From Bolinopsis microptera (Eukaryota; Ctenophora; Tentaculata; Lobata; Bolinopsidae), in NCBI RefSeq assembly GCF_026151205.1, contig NC_087080.1, positions 5,125,096 through 5,189,095 on the forward strand: 64,000 nucleotides of DNA, in the 5' to 3' direction. Positions 27,901 to 42,900 of this stretch are shown here, piece by piece. The notes beneath the pieces were generated by a model that saw only the letters and a program-made list of their open reading frames with translations, was not told the origin of the DNA and made no database searches. The position numbers were made by a program, and so were the translations under genes. Positions within the stretch are counted from its first letter, which is position 1. Each line of letters starts with the position of its first letter.

Positions 27901-30900
27901 ATTATGTCTCAGAATTATTCAAAGAATATTTGGATTTTGGTAGGAATACTTGAACTGTGCTCAAAATAAGCAAACAGTCATTTGTTTGGTAAAATTTCTA
28001 GTTTTGTTGAAGGGGTTGTACAAGGCCCATACTTTTGATCAGCTTGTGAATGAACTGTAACAACTTTCAAGAAACGTTGGTCTGTAATAATGTAACCTAG
28101 GAAAAACCTATTGTGTGCCTGTATTCAGTAAAAATTCACTCACAAAATTACAATTGATTTTTTTACATTGCAGTAGCTAGACAGCAACAAATTAGAACGT
28201 TTTTCAATCATACTGTCGAGATTAAGTCTGCTCAACAGCATTCTGTTCGAAAATCAAATTAAGAGTGTGTCAGTTTTCAGTAAAAAGTCATTTTTAGGTC
28301 AAATTCATCACGATTAAAAATTCAAAAGAAATGACTCTTTGCTGAATATCGGCACTATACAATTGATGTTTGACAGCATAAGCAGGTTTATCAAGATGAT
28401 TCTTTACAAAATCTAACGATATTGTGTGTTCTAATTCAGCAAAAAGTCATTTTATAAACAATATTTCTAGCTTAAAATCTTCATAGAAATGACTTTTTGC
28501 TGATTATTGGCACGATAAATTAGATCTCTGACAACAATATCATGTTCATCATGGAAATTTGGTACATACTATTGATGTTTGAAGTTGATTGTGCCAGTTT
28601 TAAGTTAGTTATAGCAGGTTATCACAACACTGCTTACAAAGCACAAATTTTATGTGATTTACCATTGGTATATGCCTAGAAAAAGAAGTCATTTTAAGCT
28701 GAATAATGGCACACAGTGCAACAAAATTGTGCCACATTAAACAAAAAAGGCACACCGCTCCCTCAAACAATATTTTGAACTAAAAAGAGTGCCATTTAGC
28801 AGTAAGAATGACTATTTCTGTCAAATAAGTCACTTATTACTGATTTTCAGGACACATATGCTGGTTCAAATTATCAGGATATAAGTAAACTAAGATTCGT
28901 ATCTGCAACATAAACAATTCGGTGGTTTGAGATGATTAATAATGCTGATATTGACTTACAATAGTTGGTAATTCCCAGGTTGACTGCAGCAGTCACTACA
29001 GCTGATTAGTGGCACTCTAATATTATTATCTGTTTTTGACCCCTTTATGAACACATTAATTTTCGAAATAGATGCTTAAACTAACAATAGTACACCCATG
29101 GATCAAGAAATAGACAATTTTTGTCTTTTTACATCATTTATCTATATGACTGATATGCTGAATTTTGGCACTCGGGACATAATTGAGTGTAAGCAGTACA
29201 GAGTTCAAGCCTTCTTTTAACTGATTAATGGCACCTTCAATCTAAAAGTCAATATGGTGACTGAACAAGAGAACTGAAATTTCGATACTTATTTCATCAA
29301 TTAGAAAAAATTAAATTTCATGCTGATACATGTGTGACTTTTTGCTGATGGCTCGCACATAGACATGTAAGAATAAGTTTAAAGACACAACCAATCATTG
29401 TCTTATCCAGAAAAAAACACAGTTATGCCTTGATCTTTTTAATATTTTGACAAGAACCATCAATAGAGCAGTCGTATTCAGATATAAAAATGACTTTTTA
29501 CTGACTTCTGTCACTTACTGGAATTGCTAATAATGACTAAAATGCTGAAAACAGTTACTCACTCCAATCTACTAGTGTAATGTGAACAATATTTGAGCAA
29601 AATATGGCGAAATCAATGGAATTAGTCAATTGGAGGTTAAATTGGTTTGCTGATTTTTGGCACTCAGTTTAATTGCTCATAAGTCATATTCTGCTTGAGC
29701 CTGGCACTTCGTTTTTTCAAATCACAACTGCTGAATATTTTTACTTCATCTTATGTACAAATTTATGGTTGCACTTTAAAAAGTATTGCGACTTTTTCCT
29801 CATTTTGTGCACTCTACTTTGAAAAAGGTGAAATCAGCAACTCACCACACTTAAAAAAAACGTGTCCTCGGGCACAGTGAACATCAGCTTTAAGAAAAAA
29901 TAATAAAAGTGTTTAATTATCGCCATCATTATTTCAAACCGTTGGCCTTGACACGAACAACTAAAAGCGTACTTTAAAAATGGTATACAAAAGTTTCAAA
30001 CCTGAAGATCGTGAATCTTCTCAACATTCCACGCATTCTTCTCTAACTCCTGGTCGTGTCTTTGTGTGATGACCCTGTTGTCAGACTTACCCTCCTCAAC
30101 CTTCTCCCTCAGGTCCGTGATATCTTTACCCTAGTACAGATAAGATGGTGGTAAGACTGTGCATGAGCTGGTATTTTGCCACAGCAGATTCATTTTGATC
30201 ATTACAAATTCAATAACTTAACCAGGTATCCGGCTGAATCCAGCCGGATTATTTTACAATTGTAATTCCGTCTTTATTGGGGATGCGTTGGAGATTTGTC
30301 TTGCATTCAACCCTAAAATTCAATAATATCACGTGACTCACCTTATCAAGAATCTCCTCCTCAAGTTTTGAGTTGAGTTTCCCACACTTTTCGTTGGTAT
30401 CACGCAATGCTTCCAGCAGATTACTGAGCTCTCGTTTATCGTCTTCACTTCTCGATATCATTGATTTCTGTGATAGTATCTCCTCCTTTAACCTGAACAT
30501 TTTGTCAGCTGTTGAGAGCAACGAAACATTATTTACAAACAGTCGCTATAACGAAACACACAAAAATAACACAACATGATGAGTTTTGATGCAACATGAT
30601 GAGTTTTGATGGAACATGATGAGTTTTGATGGAACATGATGAGTTTTGATGGAACATGATGAGTTTTGATGGAACATGATGAGTTTTGATGGAACATGAT
30701 GAGATTTTGACAACTTGTTTTTACCACCAGTAGGAACTCTACCTGTGCGAATCTTCCTGGCACTCTGCCAGTGTTCTCTGGGTATTGTTCAGTGTTTCCA
30801 CCTTGTTCTGATAATCCTCGTTCAGTTTTCTCATTGTTTGTTGGTTGTTAACTAGTTCTGTGTTCAGACTTTGTAGCTGTGAGCTGCAAAAACATGGTCC

Positions 30901-33900
30901 TCAAAAATTAATATATTTGTTTGCTTGTTGGTATTTTTTTCCGAAAACCTGTCCCAAAATATCAATATTATTGGTCACTGTAATAGTGCAACAACTCTAA
31001 ATCGTTGCACTTGAGTGTAAAGTACTAGTGTTTTTACAGGTCGAATGTCTATAATTGACTAAAAGACTACTGAACCTATTAGCTAACCTGAAGTCTTTGC
31101 AATTGCTTACAGCAGTTTCATAATCTGAATTCCTTCGATCTAGCTCATTTTCCACCTGAAGAATAGAATAGCATATCGCGTTTTACTGTAGATAGTAGAC
31201 ATCGAACTCAATCTTTCATTTTTAGTTTGTTCAAGAATATAACAATAGCGATGTTTAAAAAATCTACCCAACGAGGATCTAAATAAGCTATATTATACAG
31301 GAACCAGAAAGAACTTTAAATTCGTTTAAAATTCCTGAATGCAGGGAAATCCTAATAAAGTAAGGTCATATATAAGCTTCGGCAAGGTGGAGCTGACAGT
31401 ATCCTTTCAAATCCAGTAATTTCTAACCTCCGATATTTTCTTGCTCAAATCTGTTTTTGTAAGTTCCAAATCTCGCACAATTTTGTTTTTTGCAGACAGT
31501 TTATCTTCCAGCTCCTGTATTACCTCTGATTGTGCTCCTGCCTGAGAATTATTAAATATTGTTTAATCCATAAAACGTCAATTTATTCGATTATACATAA
31601 GAAATATCATAAATTAAGGATATTTTCGATCTTAACAATTTATATTCTGACGCAAATCGAAGATTTTAACCGAACAGTTTGATCACATGCAGTCGGTGAC
31701 GCGTTCTGCTAATTCGAGCGAATTAAAGAGATGTTCTAAAGAAAACCAGAATATTCCCGAAATATCAAAGATCGAGACAAGACGTATGTTCAATCAAACT
31801 AATTCTGTCAACTTTTGGAACGTGAAGTGTAGTCAAGTATCTCAAACGAAAAAGATCGCAAAAGATATTGCTATAATTAATTTTATTGTTGATCGTAGAT
31901 CAAGGCGATTGCATCACGATGACGGCAATGTAGGCTATTTCTAATAAAAAGCTATCAAATTGTAAAACTATTATTTCTTTGTGATTATTAAACTGCAAAT
32001 CAACATTTGAATCAATCATGCTAACTACTATCACCATGCCAGCCAGCCTCAACAACTCTTCACCTCTTTTAGCTGCGCAACCTGCCTCTCAATAACACCT
32101 CTACTCTCCTGCGCCTCACTCCTCATTCTCTCCACAATCGCACCAAGCTCGTCGCGCGCGCTCAGCGCCTCATGTTTCTGCTCCAACAGGTGGTCTATCT
32201 GCACGGTCATTTGTTCGTTCAAATCATCAACCTGTTGCTCCTTCACAGCGTACAAACCCTGCAGCTTCTCGATCTGATCCGACAACATTGTCTCAACCTC
32301 TCGGTGTCGTTCCTGAGCGCTCACCAGCGTCTCACTTATCTCCCGCTGTCTTGTTTTAGAGTCAGACAGTTCACCCTCCAGCATGGTTAGGCGGCGGTGC
32401 AAGTGCTCTATTTCACGTATCTTGTGGTCTAGTTCTGTGTTAAAGGAGGCTACGTCTTTGTGGTGTTTTTCTGATTGTTCTGCTAGGTAGGCTTGGGATT
32501 CTTTGAGGGTAAAAGTAACGTTGTCAAGGTTTTTTCTCGCATTGTTCAGCTGTGTTTCTATACTCTTAAGTTCTCGCTTCAACTTTGCTAATTCCCTTTC
32601 ATGGGATTCTTCTTCCCCCGCTAAAGTCAGTTCACCTTTCTTCACCATCTCCTTCAACGTCTCGATCTCTAGTCTCAATTCCTTTTCCTGTCTCTCCAAT
32701 TCCATCATTCTCTCCTTACCTTGAGCTACTTTCCCTGTCAGTTCCATCAGTTCCGTCTCCAAACCAGCCACCTTATCACCGTTACTCCGCCTCATCTCCG
32801 ACATCTCAGCTCTCTTTTTATCCAGCTCCTGGTGAGCCACCTCGCACTGTCGAGTTGATTTCTCAATCTGTTGAACATACTCGTCAATAACTTTATTCAT
32901 CTCCACGATCTCCCCACTGTATCCATCTGATTTCCGCACCTCCTGCTGATACTGCAGTTTGATCTGGTTCATTTCATCTCTTATCTTGAAAATTTCGTCG
33001 TCGTGATCAAGTTTAGCGGACTTTATCCGAGTTTGAAGAGATTTAAGCTCGTCCTCAATCCCCTCAATCTGCCCTTCATATCTTGTGATGGTATCTCCAG
33101 CGGAGTTTAACTCGGAGTCCTTATATCCGATATCCTCCCTAAGATGCAGTACGGCGGTGTCCCTGATCTCAATGTCCTTGTTAAGTCTCTCAATAGTCTC
33201 CTGGTGTAGACTGACATCGTCCGCTAGCATATCACACTCTCGTCTACTTTCCTCTATCTGTAGCTTTAAACTCTCGTTGTCAGCAAGTAAATTCTGACTC
33301 TGCGCCACGTTTCGGATCAGATCCTCCTTTGTCTTTTCCAGATCGAGTAACATATTGTTCAGGGCTGTTTCCTTGGTTTGGTTGGAGTTCTTGTTTTCGT
33401 TTAGTTCTGATTTCAGGTGAAGGATCTGTGTCTCTTGGGTGGAAATCAAGTCATCTTTTCGTGCTTCAGTTTTTCGCAAATCTTCGGTTTCTTGCCGGGA
33501 GTCAGAGAGACGGTCTTGCAGTCGAGAAAACTGGGTTTTATAGCGTGAACAATGAACAATGAACACGTTGAAAAATTCATTTAATAAGGAACCCGAAAGA
33601 AAACATACGAATGATTGGTCCTAAACATTCCAGACTTACCCAGCCCTGAATGTTTAATAACTTACGTCGCTGGATAGCCTCTTGTTATCTGCCTGTAGAG
33701 TGCTGTTCTTGCTCTCAAGTTCGTGGAGAGAGTTGGTGGCTACCTTCTGCTGTCTTCTAGCTGCTGATAGATGTTCTTCTGATACTCTTAGTGACTCCTG
33801 AAACGATGATTTATATCTTATTTTGAGTGAATACCTACGTCCTAAAAGTACAATAACTTTTAGAAATGTGCAGCAACTGTTTTATAAAACAAAGTTTGAT

Positions 33901-36900
33901 TCACGAAGTTTCTTTAATAGAGTTGCATACTTGGGAGCGAGCAAGCTGTTCACCGAGGGAACGAAGTTTCTCCGAGGTTGACGTTTTGTCTTGCTTCAGT
34001 ATGCTGACCTTCAAAAAACGGAGGAATTAATTTCAAACTTTTGTTTAAAAGCGGACATTCAAGATAGGGAAAATAAAATACCGTTTTTAATCCACTATTG
34101 GAGTTGAAAAATTATTGTTAAAGCACTGAAGGATGGAGCTTACCTCGAGGTCAGTGTTTTGTTTATCCTCCTGTAGTTTTGACTGTAGAACTGACAAGCT
34201 CTTCTGGTGTTGCACAAGCTCTCGGTTCAAACACTGCACTCGTCCTTCTTCCTCCAGCAACTGATCTTCCTTTGCTTGACACTGTACAAACAGAAAGTTA
34301 TTATTTACCGTGAAGTGTCCAGGTCGAACATTCAAGGTTAACAGTAGAATAATGCTACGTAAACGTACAATCAGGAATTCTTAAGAATTTCAAAAATGGT
34401 TTCCCAGCAAATAAGCACGGGATTGTACCTCTCTGAGAGCGATGTTGTATTTGTTGTTGAGTGCTGCTAACTCAGTCTGGCACCGAGCCAGCACCCCTTC
34501 TTGTCGGTGGACTTGGTCGGTTTTTGTCGTGTCGAGGTCTGAGAGCTCGTATTGGAGTCTAGACAGTTGAGCTTCCAGACCTGATATCTGTGATGGAGTT
34601 GATAAATGGTTAACAGGCAGATGGTATATTTGTTAAGGTATTCTGGAGACACTAGAACAGTAATAATTTGAATTGATCACACCCTGTGACAAAAATAGAA
34701 AAAGTAGAAGCTCAACCAACTACAAATAATTTGGCTGTACCTTCTGAAGCTGCTGTTGGTGTTGCTGCCTAAGGTTTTCTATCGTACCGTCCCTTGTTTT
34801 GAGCTGAGATTCGAATGCATCGCGTTGACATCGAACAGCGAACAGCTGCAGAAAAATTCTAAATAGCCTGTGCCATGCTCTCGGGCGCTGGAAATTAAAC
34901 TTTTCAAAAGCACGATTTAAAGTAATTGTGCTCTGATATGAGTTATCAGTAAGCAGTGAAATGAAGTAAATATAAGGGGTGAATTTGAACCAACTTCATT
35001 TGAACTGCGAGTTTCTTTCTCCTGAATCTCAGCTAACTTAAGAGCAAATGCCTTGTTCTCTTCCTTCAGACTGATAATCATGCCCTCCTTGATGGAGTCC
35101 TCCACCCTGAGCTCATCTTCACGAGTCTTGTATCGCTCCAGGTCTATTGCTTTCTGTGTTACCTGTTTGAAATTGTCTGAAACTTGCTTTATCGTATTTA
35201 TCTGAAGTTCGCGCGTGATGAAAATTAGTAATTTAATGCGCGCGAATTATGAAAGCAAGAACGATCACCATTTTGTTTTAGTATAAAGTTTACGCGCGCT
35301 ACATATTTATTCGCTGATAGTTTTGTATGCAGAAGGACTTTCGACAAATCTGTTCCAAATAAAAAGTTCGAAAATCGAGTGTTTTTGTGAATAACTTAGA
35401 ATATATTTTTGATTTTCACAAAATCTGAATGACAGATTTTCTTCAAAGTTTCCAGATAGTTAGATGGCTATATAACAGATAATGAGTGAGAGTTTGGGAG
35501 AATTTCTATATGCCAAAATGGAGATATGACTTCAAACACAAGAAAATATCTCCAAATTGGCGGTTTCTAGCGGAACACAGGCATATATTTAGAGATCTGA
35601 ATGATAGATTTTCTTTAAACTTACCAGATAGTTGTATGGCTATCAGACGGATAATCTGTGCGATTTTGGGCGAGTTTCTATGTGCCAAACTTGAGATATG
35701 ACTTCAAACACAAGAAAATATCTCCAAATTGGCGGTTTCTAGCGGAACACAGGTATATATTTAGAGATCTGAATGATAAATTTTCTTTAAACTTTCCAGA
35801 TAGTTGTATGGCTATCAGACGGATAATCTGTGCGATTTTGGGCGAGTTTCTATGTGCCAAACTTGAGATATGACTTCAAACACAAGAAAATATCTCCAAA
35901 TTGGCGGTTTCTAGCGGAACACAGGCATATATTTAGAGATCTGAATGATAGATTTTCTTTAAACTTTCCAGATAGTTGTATGGCTATCAGACAGATAATC
36001 TGTGCGATTTTGGGCGAGTTTCTATGTGCCAAACTTGAGATATGACTTGGCGGTTTCTAGCAGAACACAGGTATATATTTAGAAATATGATGGATACATT
36101 TTCTTTAAACTGGAAAGTTTAAAGAAATTCTATCATTCAGATCTCGAAATATATGCCTGCGTTCCGCTAGAAGGCTCCAATTTGAGATATTTTCTTGTGT
36201 TTAAAGTCATATCTTAAGTTTGGCACATAGAAATTCGCCCAAACTCGCTCAGATTATCCGTCTTATAGCCATGTAACTATCTGGAAAGTTTAAAGAAATT
36301 CTATCATTCAGATCTCGAAATATATGCCTGCGTTCCGCTAGAACGCGCCAATTTGAGATATTTTCTTGTGTTTGAAGTCATATCTTAAGTTTGGCACATA
36401 GAAATTCGCCCAAACTCGCTCAGATTATCCGTCTTATAGCCATGTAACTATCTGGAAAGTTTAAAGAAATTCTATCATTCAGATCTCGAAATATATGCCT
36501 GCGTTCCGCTAGAACGCGCCAATTTGAGATATTTTCTTGTGTTTGAAGTCATATCTTAAGTTTGGCACATAGAAATTCGCCCAAACTCGCTCAGATTATC
36601 CGTCTTATAGCCATGTAACTATCTGGAAAGTTTAAAGAAATTCTATCATTCAGATCTCGAGATAATCGACTTTCGTCAAATATCGTTCCGCGGAACATAC
36701 GGAACGGAAAGTCCAACTCTTTGTATGTTTATCTGTGTATATGTACAGGTTCATGAGGATTTTCGACAAAATTGTTCCATTTTGCGGGTACGCTTTCCAG
36801 TAACTGTGCCTTCCTTCAAAAATCAAAATCTTAATCTTATCGCTTGAAAAATAGAACCTGACGCAAGGGCTTCAATTGCAGTCATTTCGCGTTTATCAAG

Positions 36901-39900
36901 CCACTACCTTGCTTAAGAATAACAAATTCGGATTACAAAAAGTTTGGTTAACATCATTTCGAAATTTTGAACACTTTTTTACTGATTATGGATCGGGGAT
37001 ATTTAGAATTAGCAGATCCGGTCTTAATCTTGTTTCAAGCAACAGATGTAGTAGAAGTTTAACTAAAATCAAGAATATCCAGAAGTCTTTTCTCCCGGAG
37101 TTGAAATTAAATTAGAAGGATTTAAGAAATATATGATTTCTAAAAGTATTACAAATGATTGCTTTTTTTGGAATGGTTCTAATGAAGTTTTAGTAAGAAT
37201 TGAGGGAGCCAGTTATGTCAATAATAAAGAAAAACATAATGATTATCTTTGGTTTCATCCTTATGTGGTAAAGAAGCGTTTTCTAAATCTTTATTCCACT
37301 GGGAAGTTTGATTAGGTTTTCAAAATAGGATGATGTTTTGATACATTTAAAATTATTTGTATTAGATAAATAATTAATGTTGGTGGAGAAATATTTATGA
37401 TATATTTTTTCACATAGTGCGATGATATTTTGTAGACATGTGTGGTGCTTTCATTATTATTTTACTTTACTTTACTAATTACTTTACTTTAGTCAATTTA
37501 TGTCAACTTTTTTAAAAGATGGTTATGCAACTTCGGTTATATTAATTGCAGTTCCACTATTTTTGTTAATCACACTGATTAGATGGGATGGTAAACGAAT
37601 CACACTGCTGAGTTACTTATCACACCCCTGATCATCTTCATTTGTACTGTCCACGTGACTATGAGAAATCAACTGTCTTCTCAACATGATCCTGGATTAT
37701 AAGCCCAAATCTTCAATCCTACTGAAGCTCATGTCACGGGTTTACTACTAGACTGAGTACGGGAACCGGTCACGAGGGCGGAGAACACAAGGGCGGTACT
37801 TTTTAAAAGGGCGGACACGAGGGCGAATCACATGAATCACTTTAACATTGACGAACGGGTTTTTGATTTTCTCAACAGTCTGATTAAGGTTAAACTTAGC
37901 TCGAAGAATTGGATCTACTCACTTGTAAATTTGAAACAAAACATAGTGATGTGACAAATAATCACCCAGATTTTAACGCGCCAAAAATTGAGAGATTTTC
38001 CTTAAATATCTCAGCCAACTCAGCAGCAGATTTTGGGGTTTGGTAACGTGCTTAGACCAATCAAACACTGCGTAGATCTTCATCTGACAAACCTGGCCTT
38101 CAAAATATCGCAGTCGCTGACGCTACGGTTATCTGGGTTTAGATCAGGGGTAGTACGTACCAAAACGGGTATTCTCTTTGGGTAGACGAATTTCACTGAA
38201 GTGTGTTCACTCAATTTCGAACCATCAATCCTTTCGGTTAAAACGACCATCATTTGGACGGTTTTTGTTTCGCCTTCGTGTCCACACTAAAATGAATCAT
38301 GTTATTCGCCCTCGTGTCCTCCGCCCTTTTAGGAAAGTCCTTGTTTCCTATGCCCTAGTGTCATATACCCGTTGAGCACAATCAAACAATTTGAAACATT
38401 TGATAAAAGAGAATTTATCTGTACCTGACACTTCTGCCACCAGTGTATTCCTAAAAATATGTCTGGATTGTGGAATGTGGATAGCAGTGCCGGGTAGAAT
38501 TGAAGTACTAGGCGTAGGTCATGCAGGCTTTGTTCAACCAAGCCACATTCCTTTAAGCGTCACATACAGCTAATAACCGCTAATGCTTTTTAATTAAACA
38601 ATCGAATTAAATGAACGGCTAAATTAAACCATATATTTAAGATACCATTTTTATACTGGGGATTCATGTGTTGCTCAATGCTCTCACACAATTATGTATA
38701 ATCAGATTTTAAGACATACAGGGGAATTAATGATTGAGTTCTATTATAGTTGATCTAAAGAAGGCGTGATGACGAGGAATATGATTGCCTCTAAACCGTA
38801 CAATAGAAGGTAGACACAGACTTTAACTTGGACGGCGAACGGCGCATTAAACCTGTTTACCTGTTTTCTTTTGCGATCACTTGAGGAACAAAATCTCTGC
38901 AGCTACTCCTATGACGATTTCTCATAAATACTCTAACTTTACAGAGTACGGTATCAAGAATGATGCTGAACGTTTGGTTTGGGCGGGATGGCTCATGCTT
39001 ATACTCCTTGTTTCTGTCTTGGGTAACACAACTATTCTTGTTGCTTCCATCAAGTATAAAGCCTTCAAGCTTCACGGAGTAATTGTAACATTTATTCAAC
39101 ACATCGCTGTAAATGACCTGCAAATAACGATAGCAATGGTCTTCACACAGATAATTAACTTGTTGACCAACAAAAGAATCTTCAGCAGCAAATTGTGCTA
39201 CGTAAGGGCCAACCACAGTCCCTTTTGTAATTCAGTAAGTTTGTTTATGGTTTGCGGGATGACGGTCAGCAAATACCTTCTGATAAAGTTCCCATTAAGA
39301 ACAAGATATTGGACAAGAAAACAAGCCCAACAGCTCTGTGCTTGTCTCTGGATATTATCACTTGCCAGTCCAATCTTATCACTTGCTGTGGATCCGATGG
39401 ACGTCTACTGGGATAGTAGACTTTACACCTGTTTCAACGCCTTCTCATCTCAAATCTGGAAAATACTACTCCCAATAACAGTTGTAATTTTAGCGTTCAC
39501 ACCGGGCATCGTGACCGTTGGAACCTCCGTCATGCTGGTGAGACATTTATTTTATGCAAGAAAAATAGCAAAACGTATAGGAGCCAATGTTCCTTGTCGA
39601 GGGATTGTGACGGTGCTTCTTACCGCCACTGTGTACATCATGTCATTTCTACCCATTTCACTTTACTTGGTTATTCACTCAAGTTTGAAGGACGAGCATG
39701 TTTCTACCTACCTCTTCCGAGTAGGGGATACCTCTAAATATTTTAACGTCGTGGCAAACATCTTCATCTACACCTTCTCGGTAGCCAGTTTCAGGGCATT
39801 TCTCATAGACAAGGTCAAGATGGTAAAATCATCCGTGTACCAGACTGCTTCTGACGCTGTCAGTGATAGACGGGCAACGTTTAAACTTCGGCAGACTGAG

Positions 39901-42900
39901 ACTGAACTCATCTGATCACGTGACAGTTCTGAGTTCACTGTTTTACTGATTTTAAAGTAATTTCGATGGGACATATTTGATCGATGAGTAAAATTTTTCT
40001 ATTATTAATTCTTATGAAAATAACCATTAACCAGGTTACTATTTAGAAACGGCGTTGTTGTGTCAAATGACGCTCAAAAACCTAAAGAATTGTTCAAACA
40101 TATACACATACAGAAATAAACAATATTCTGGAAGTGATGGTTTGGGTCAAAGTGCTCACCTCTTCGTTCAAAAAGTTGTTTTGTAGTTTCAAATGTTGTG
40201 CCTCTTCGCTTTTAGTTTTCTCTTCGCTGTTGTATTGCGTTTCTTTTTCCTAATAACACGATCGTTATTTATTCTTTAAAGTCTATTAAATATTCGATTA
40301 AAAGTAAATGATAGTATTCATTGACTATTAGAGTAAGAAAGCTGTTAGATTATTATATCCAAATTCCAAGAATCTTATCGCAAATCACTAACTAAACAAG
40401 GACAACTGGTTAGTGTGTTTTGGCGAAACAACATAAATCAGATCTAGTTCTGGAACAATCCCGCGTTGTCACGTGACTCTGATCCAAACTGCCACAAAAA
40501 GTCTCACGACATAAGAAGTTGATAGATTTTTAACACAAGCACACATAATTTAGCATGCATTAGCAGCTCTGTCTGTCTGCCAGTTCCAAGTAACTATCAA
40601 CAGCAATAAAATTACAACAATTCACCGAGGATAACGATTCAGTTTTGAGGATAAAAACTATAAGGATCTTCAGTCAAGCAGTTGACTTTATTAAAGATGA
40701 CGTTATTAAAGATGATCTCATGTTACCGTTATTAGACTTCAACTACATGGACATTTAGAACAAATTGGTAGGTAAATGGAGGTTATAAAGCAAGTCAGTG
40801 ACATTGAATCGTTCTCGACTAGACATTTTTTAATAAATTCGACTGTTTGCAACCGTCTGTTGTTTATGACGCTTCCGACGTCCGATCGTTCTTTGGCACT
40901 AAACCATAAAAAGGAAACATATTGTATCAATTTCTCAAGCAGACCTAAATTCGGAAAAAAAATGGGACTTTTAAACGAAACCAAAACAAGAAATGTAGCG
41001 AAAGATACATTGGCAACGCCTAGGGATAAAACTTGTCTAAAAACTAATATATCTCCACACAAACTACTTCTCCCTCTGCCAAGCATGCTTGCCAGACATC
41101 AGCAGTCACGTGACCATCACCAACCAATTAGAACGAGGGGAGCAGTTGATCGACCAATAAGCAGCAAGCAGTGAAGACTGAAGAGGATTGACCAATAAAA
41201 GGTGAGGTGGAGACATGTACTATAGAGTTCTAGTAAGCAGGCTGTTGATCTGCAGAGATCAGTCACGCTCTGGGTGGTAGAAGACCGGAACAGCTTCTCC
41301 AATTACACGTCAATTACAAATGTTTCATCTGACACGTGCAGTAATTACATAGTGCACGCACGTGGAGCGAATTTAATGCACGTGCGGTGATCACAACTAG
41401 ATACTATCAGTGTGATCTGTCTCAGTGCTGTCAGATGAATGATTGCTTGATGTTTGGAGTTTTTATCCCACTCATTGTCTACCTATTATTTTACTTGTGG
41501 CAATAATGATTATTGGCCTTAATTGTTAAAGTTCAATTAAGCTCGAGGCAGACCACTGGACGGATAGGATCACAAGTCAATATTTGCAGCCCTGCCCAAC
41601 GTTATTAGTTGATAGATACAATAGCCCAACGTGACTATATCAAAGGATCGGTTATCAAGTTTAGTCTGAATCTGAGAGGACTTCAGCCTCTCAAGGAAAA
41701 AAATCTGCCAGAGCTAGAATGTTGAACTCACTATTTGTATCTTGAGCTTTTCGATGTATCTATTTGCCTCTGATAACTGTATCTCTGTGTCAGATATCCT
41801 GTCCTCCGATGTTCTTATCAACTCACACGCCTGATGGATTATGTTCGTAATGAGTGGGAGTTACCTGGAACTACAGATAACAGATAAAATTAAGATAACA
41901 GCTTAATCTTCAAAATATTCATTGTTTAACTTCCGAAATCAAATACAAATATTCACCTTTTCAACGAGGGTGGTCACTGTTGCTGAAGGATGAGTGCTGG
42001 GTAACGCCCGAGCCAAATCGTTCTCACATTTTTGTAGCATGCTTTGCACGTGCGAGTAGCGCGTCTCCGCTTCACTTATCTCAGTTTCAAGATCTCGGGT
42101 ACTACGCTGGTACTTCTTCAGCTGGAGGGATTATTAGATAGGTTTCAAATGGTCAGTTTTACGAAAAGCTTTTTAATGAACAAAGCTAAAATAGCGTAAC
42201 AGCCGGCTGATATCGAAGGCTGAACATATAAAATTATCCATAAGATTATTTCTAAAAACTTGTTAGTGAGTCTAAAATATAATTACGTAATAGTCTCACT
42301 TTGAGTAAATTTATAATTTCTTTTATTTTCTTACACCACTTAGACATTATAATTAAAACAATTTGAGGCCACTCACAACTTAGGCCCGACAATACCTAGT
42401 TAACCGAAACCGGACGACGCCTCTGGTGTCCCCCTGGCCCTCCCTGTAACACCGAGTGGGTAAATGTCATTACATATTATTATCCTAAAACAACGTACAG
42501 AAAATTAATTTACATTGTTGAATCTTTGAAAATTTGGCTCTACCCCACTCGATTTGATTATTCTGAACATTTTAATGCCCAAGATGAGCGCTTAATTCCC
42601 ATCAGAAGTTGAGATATCTTGAAATAAGTGTTTGATTACATCCTGGGAATAGAGCTTTTCCAAATCATATTGCGACAAATTGAATAAGTATGTCTTTAAA
42701 CCAATTTTAAACATACCCACTGTATAACACATTTTAACTGATGGTGGTAGAGTGTTGTAAATTTTGGGTTTAATAACTCTGAAAGTTCTTTGCCCAGCAT
42801 GGAACTTGCACGAGGAACAATAAGTTTGAAAGAGTGCTACATGATAGATAAACGAAAACGTTTCTGCTATTGTCCATGTACTCATGAAATGTGTACATGT

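Noticed and set aside
32172-33562. Several plus-strand ORFs of 70-101 codons over 32.2-33.6 kb
   Set aside because: Antisense shadows of the 489-codon coiled-coil exon; Leu/Ser-rich as expected from reversed Glu/Lys codons.
35486-36045. Repeated 71- and 60-codon ORFs on both strands
   Set aside because: Open frames within the 172-bp satellite; both strands are open and the unit length is not a multiple of three.
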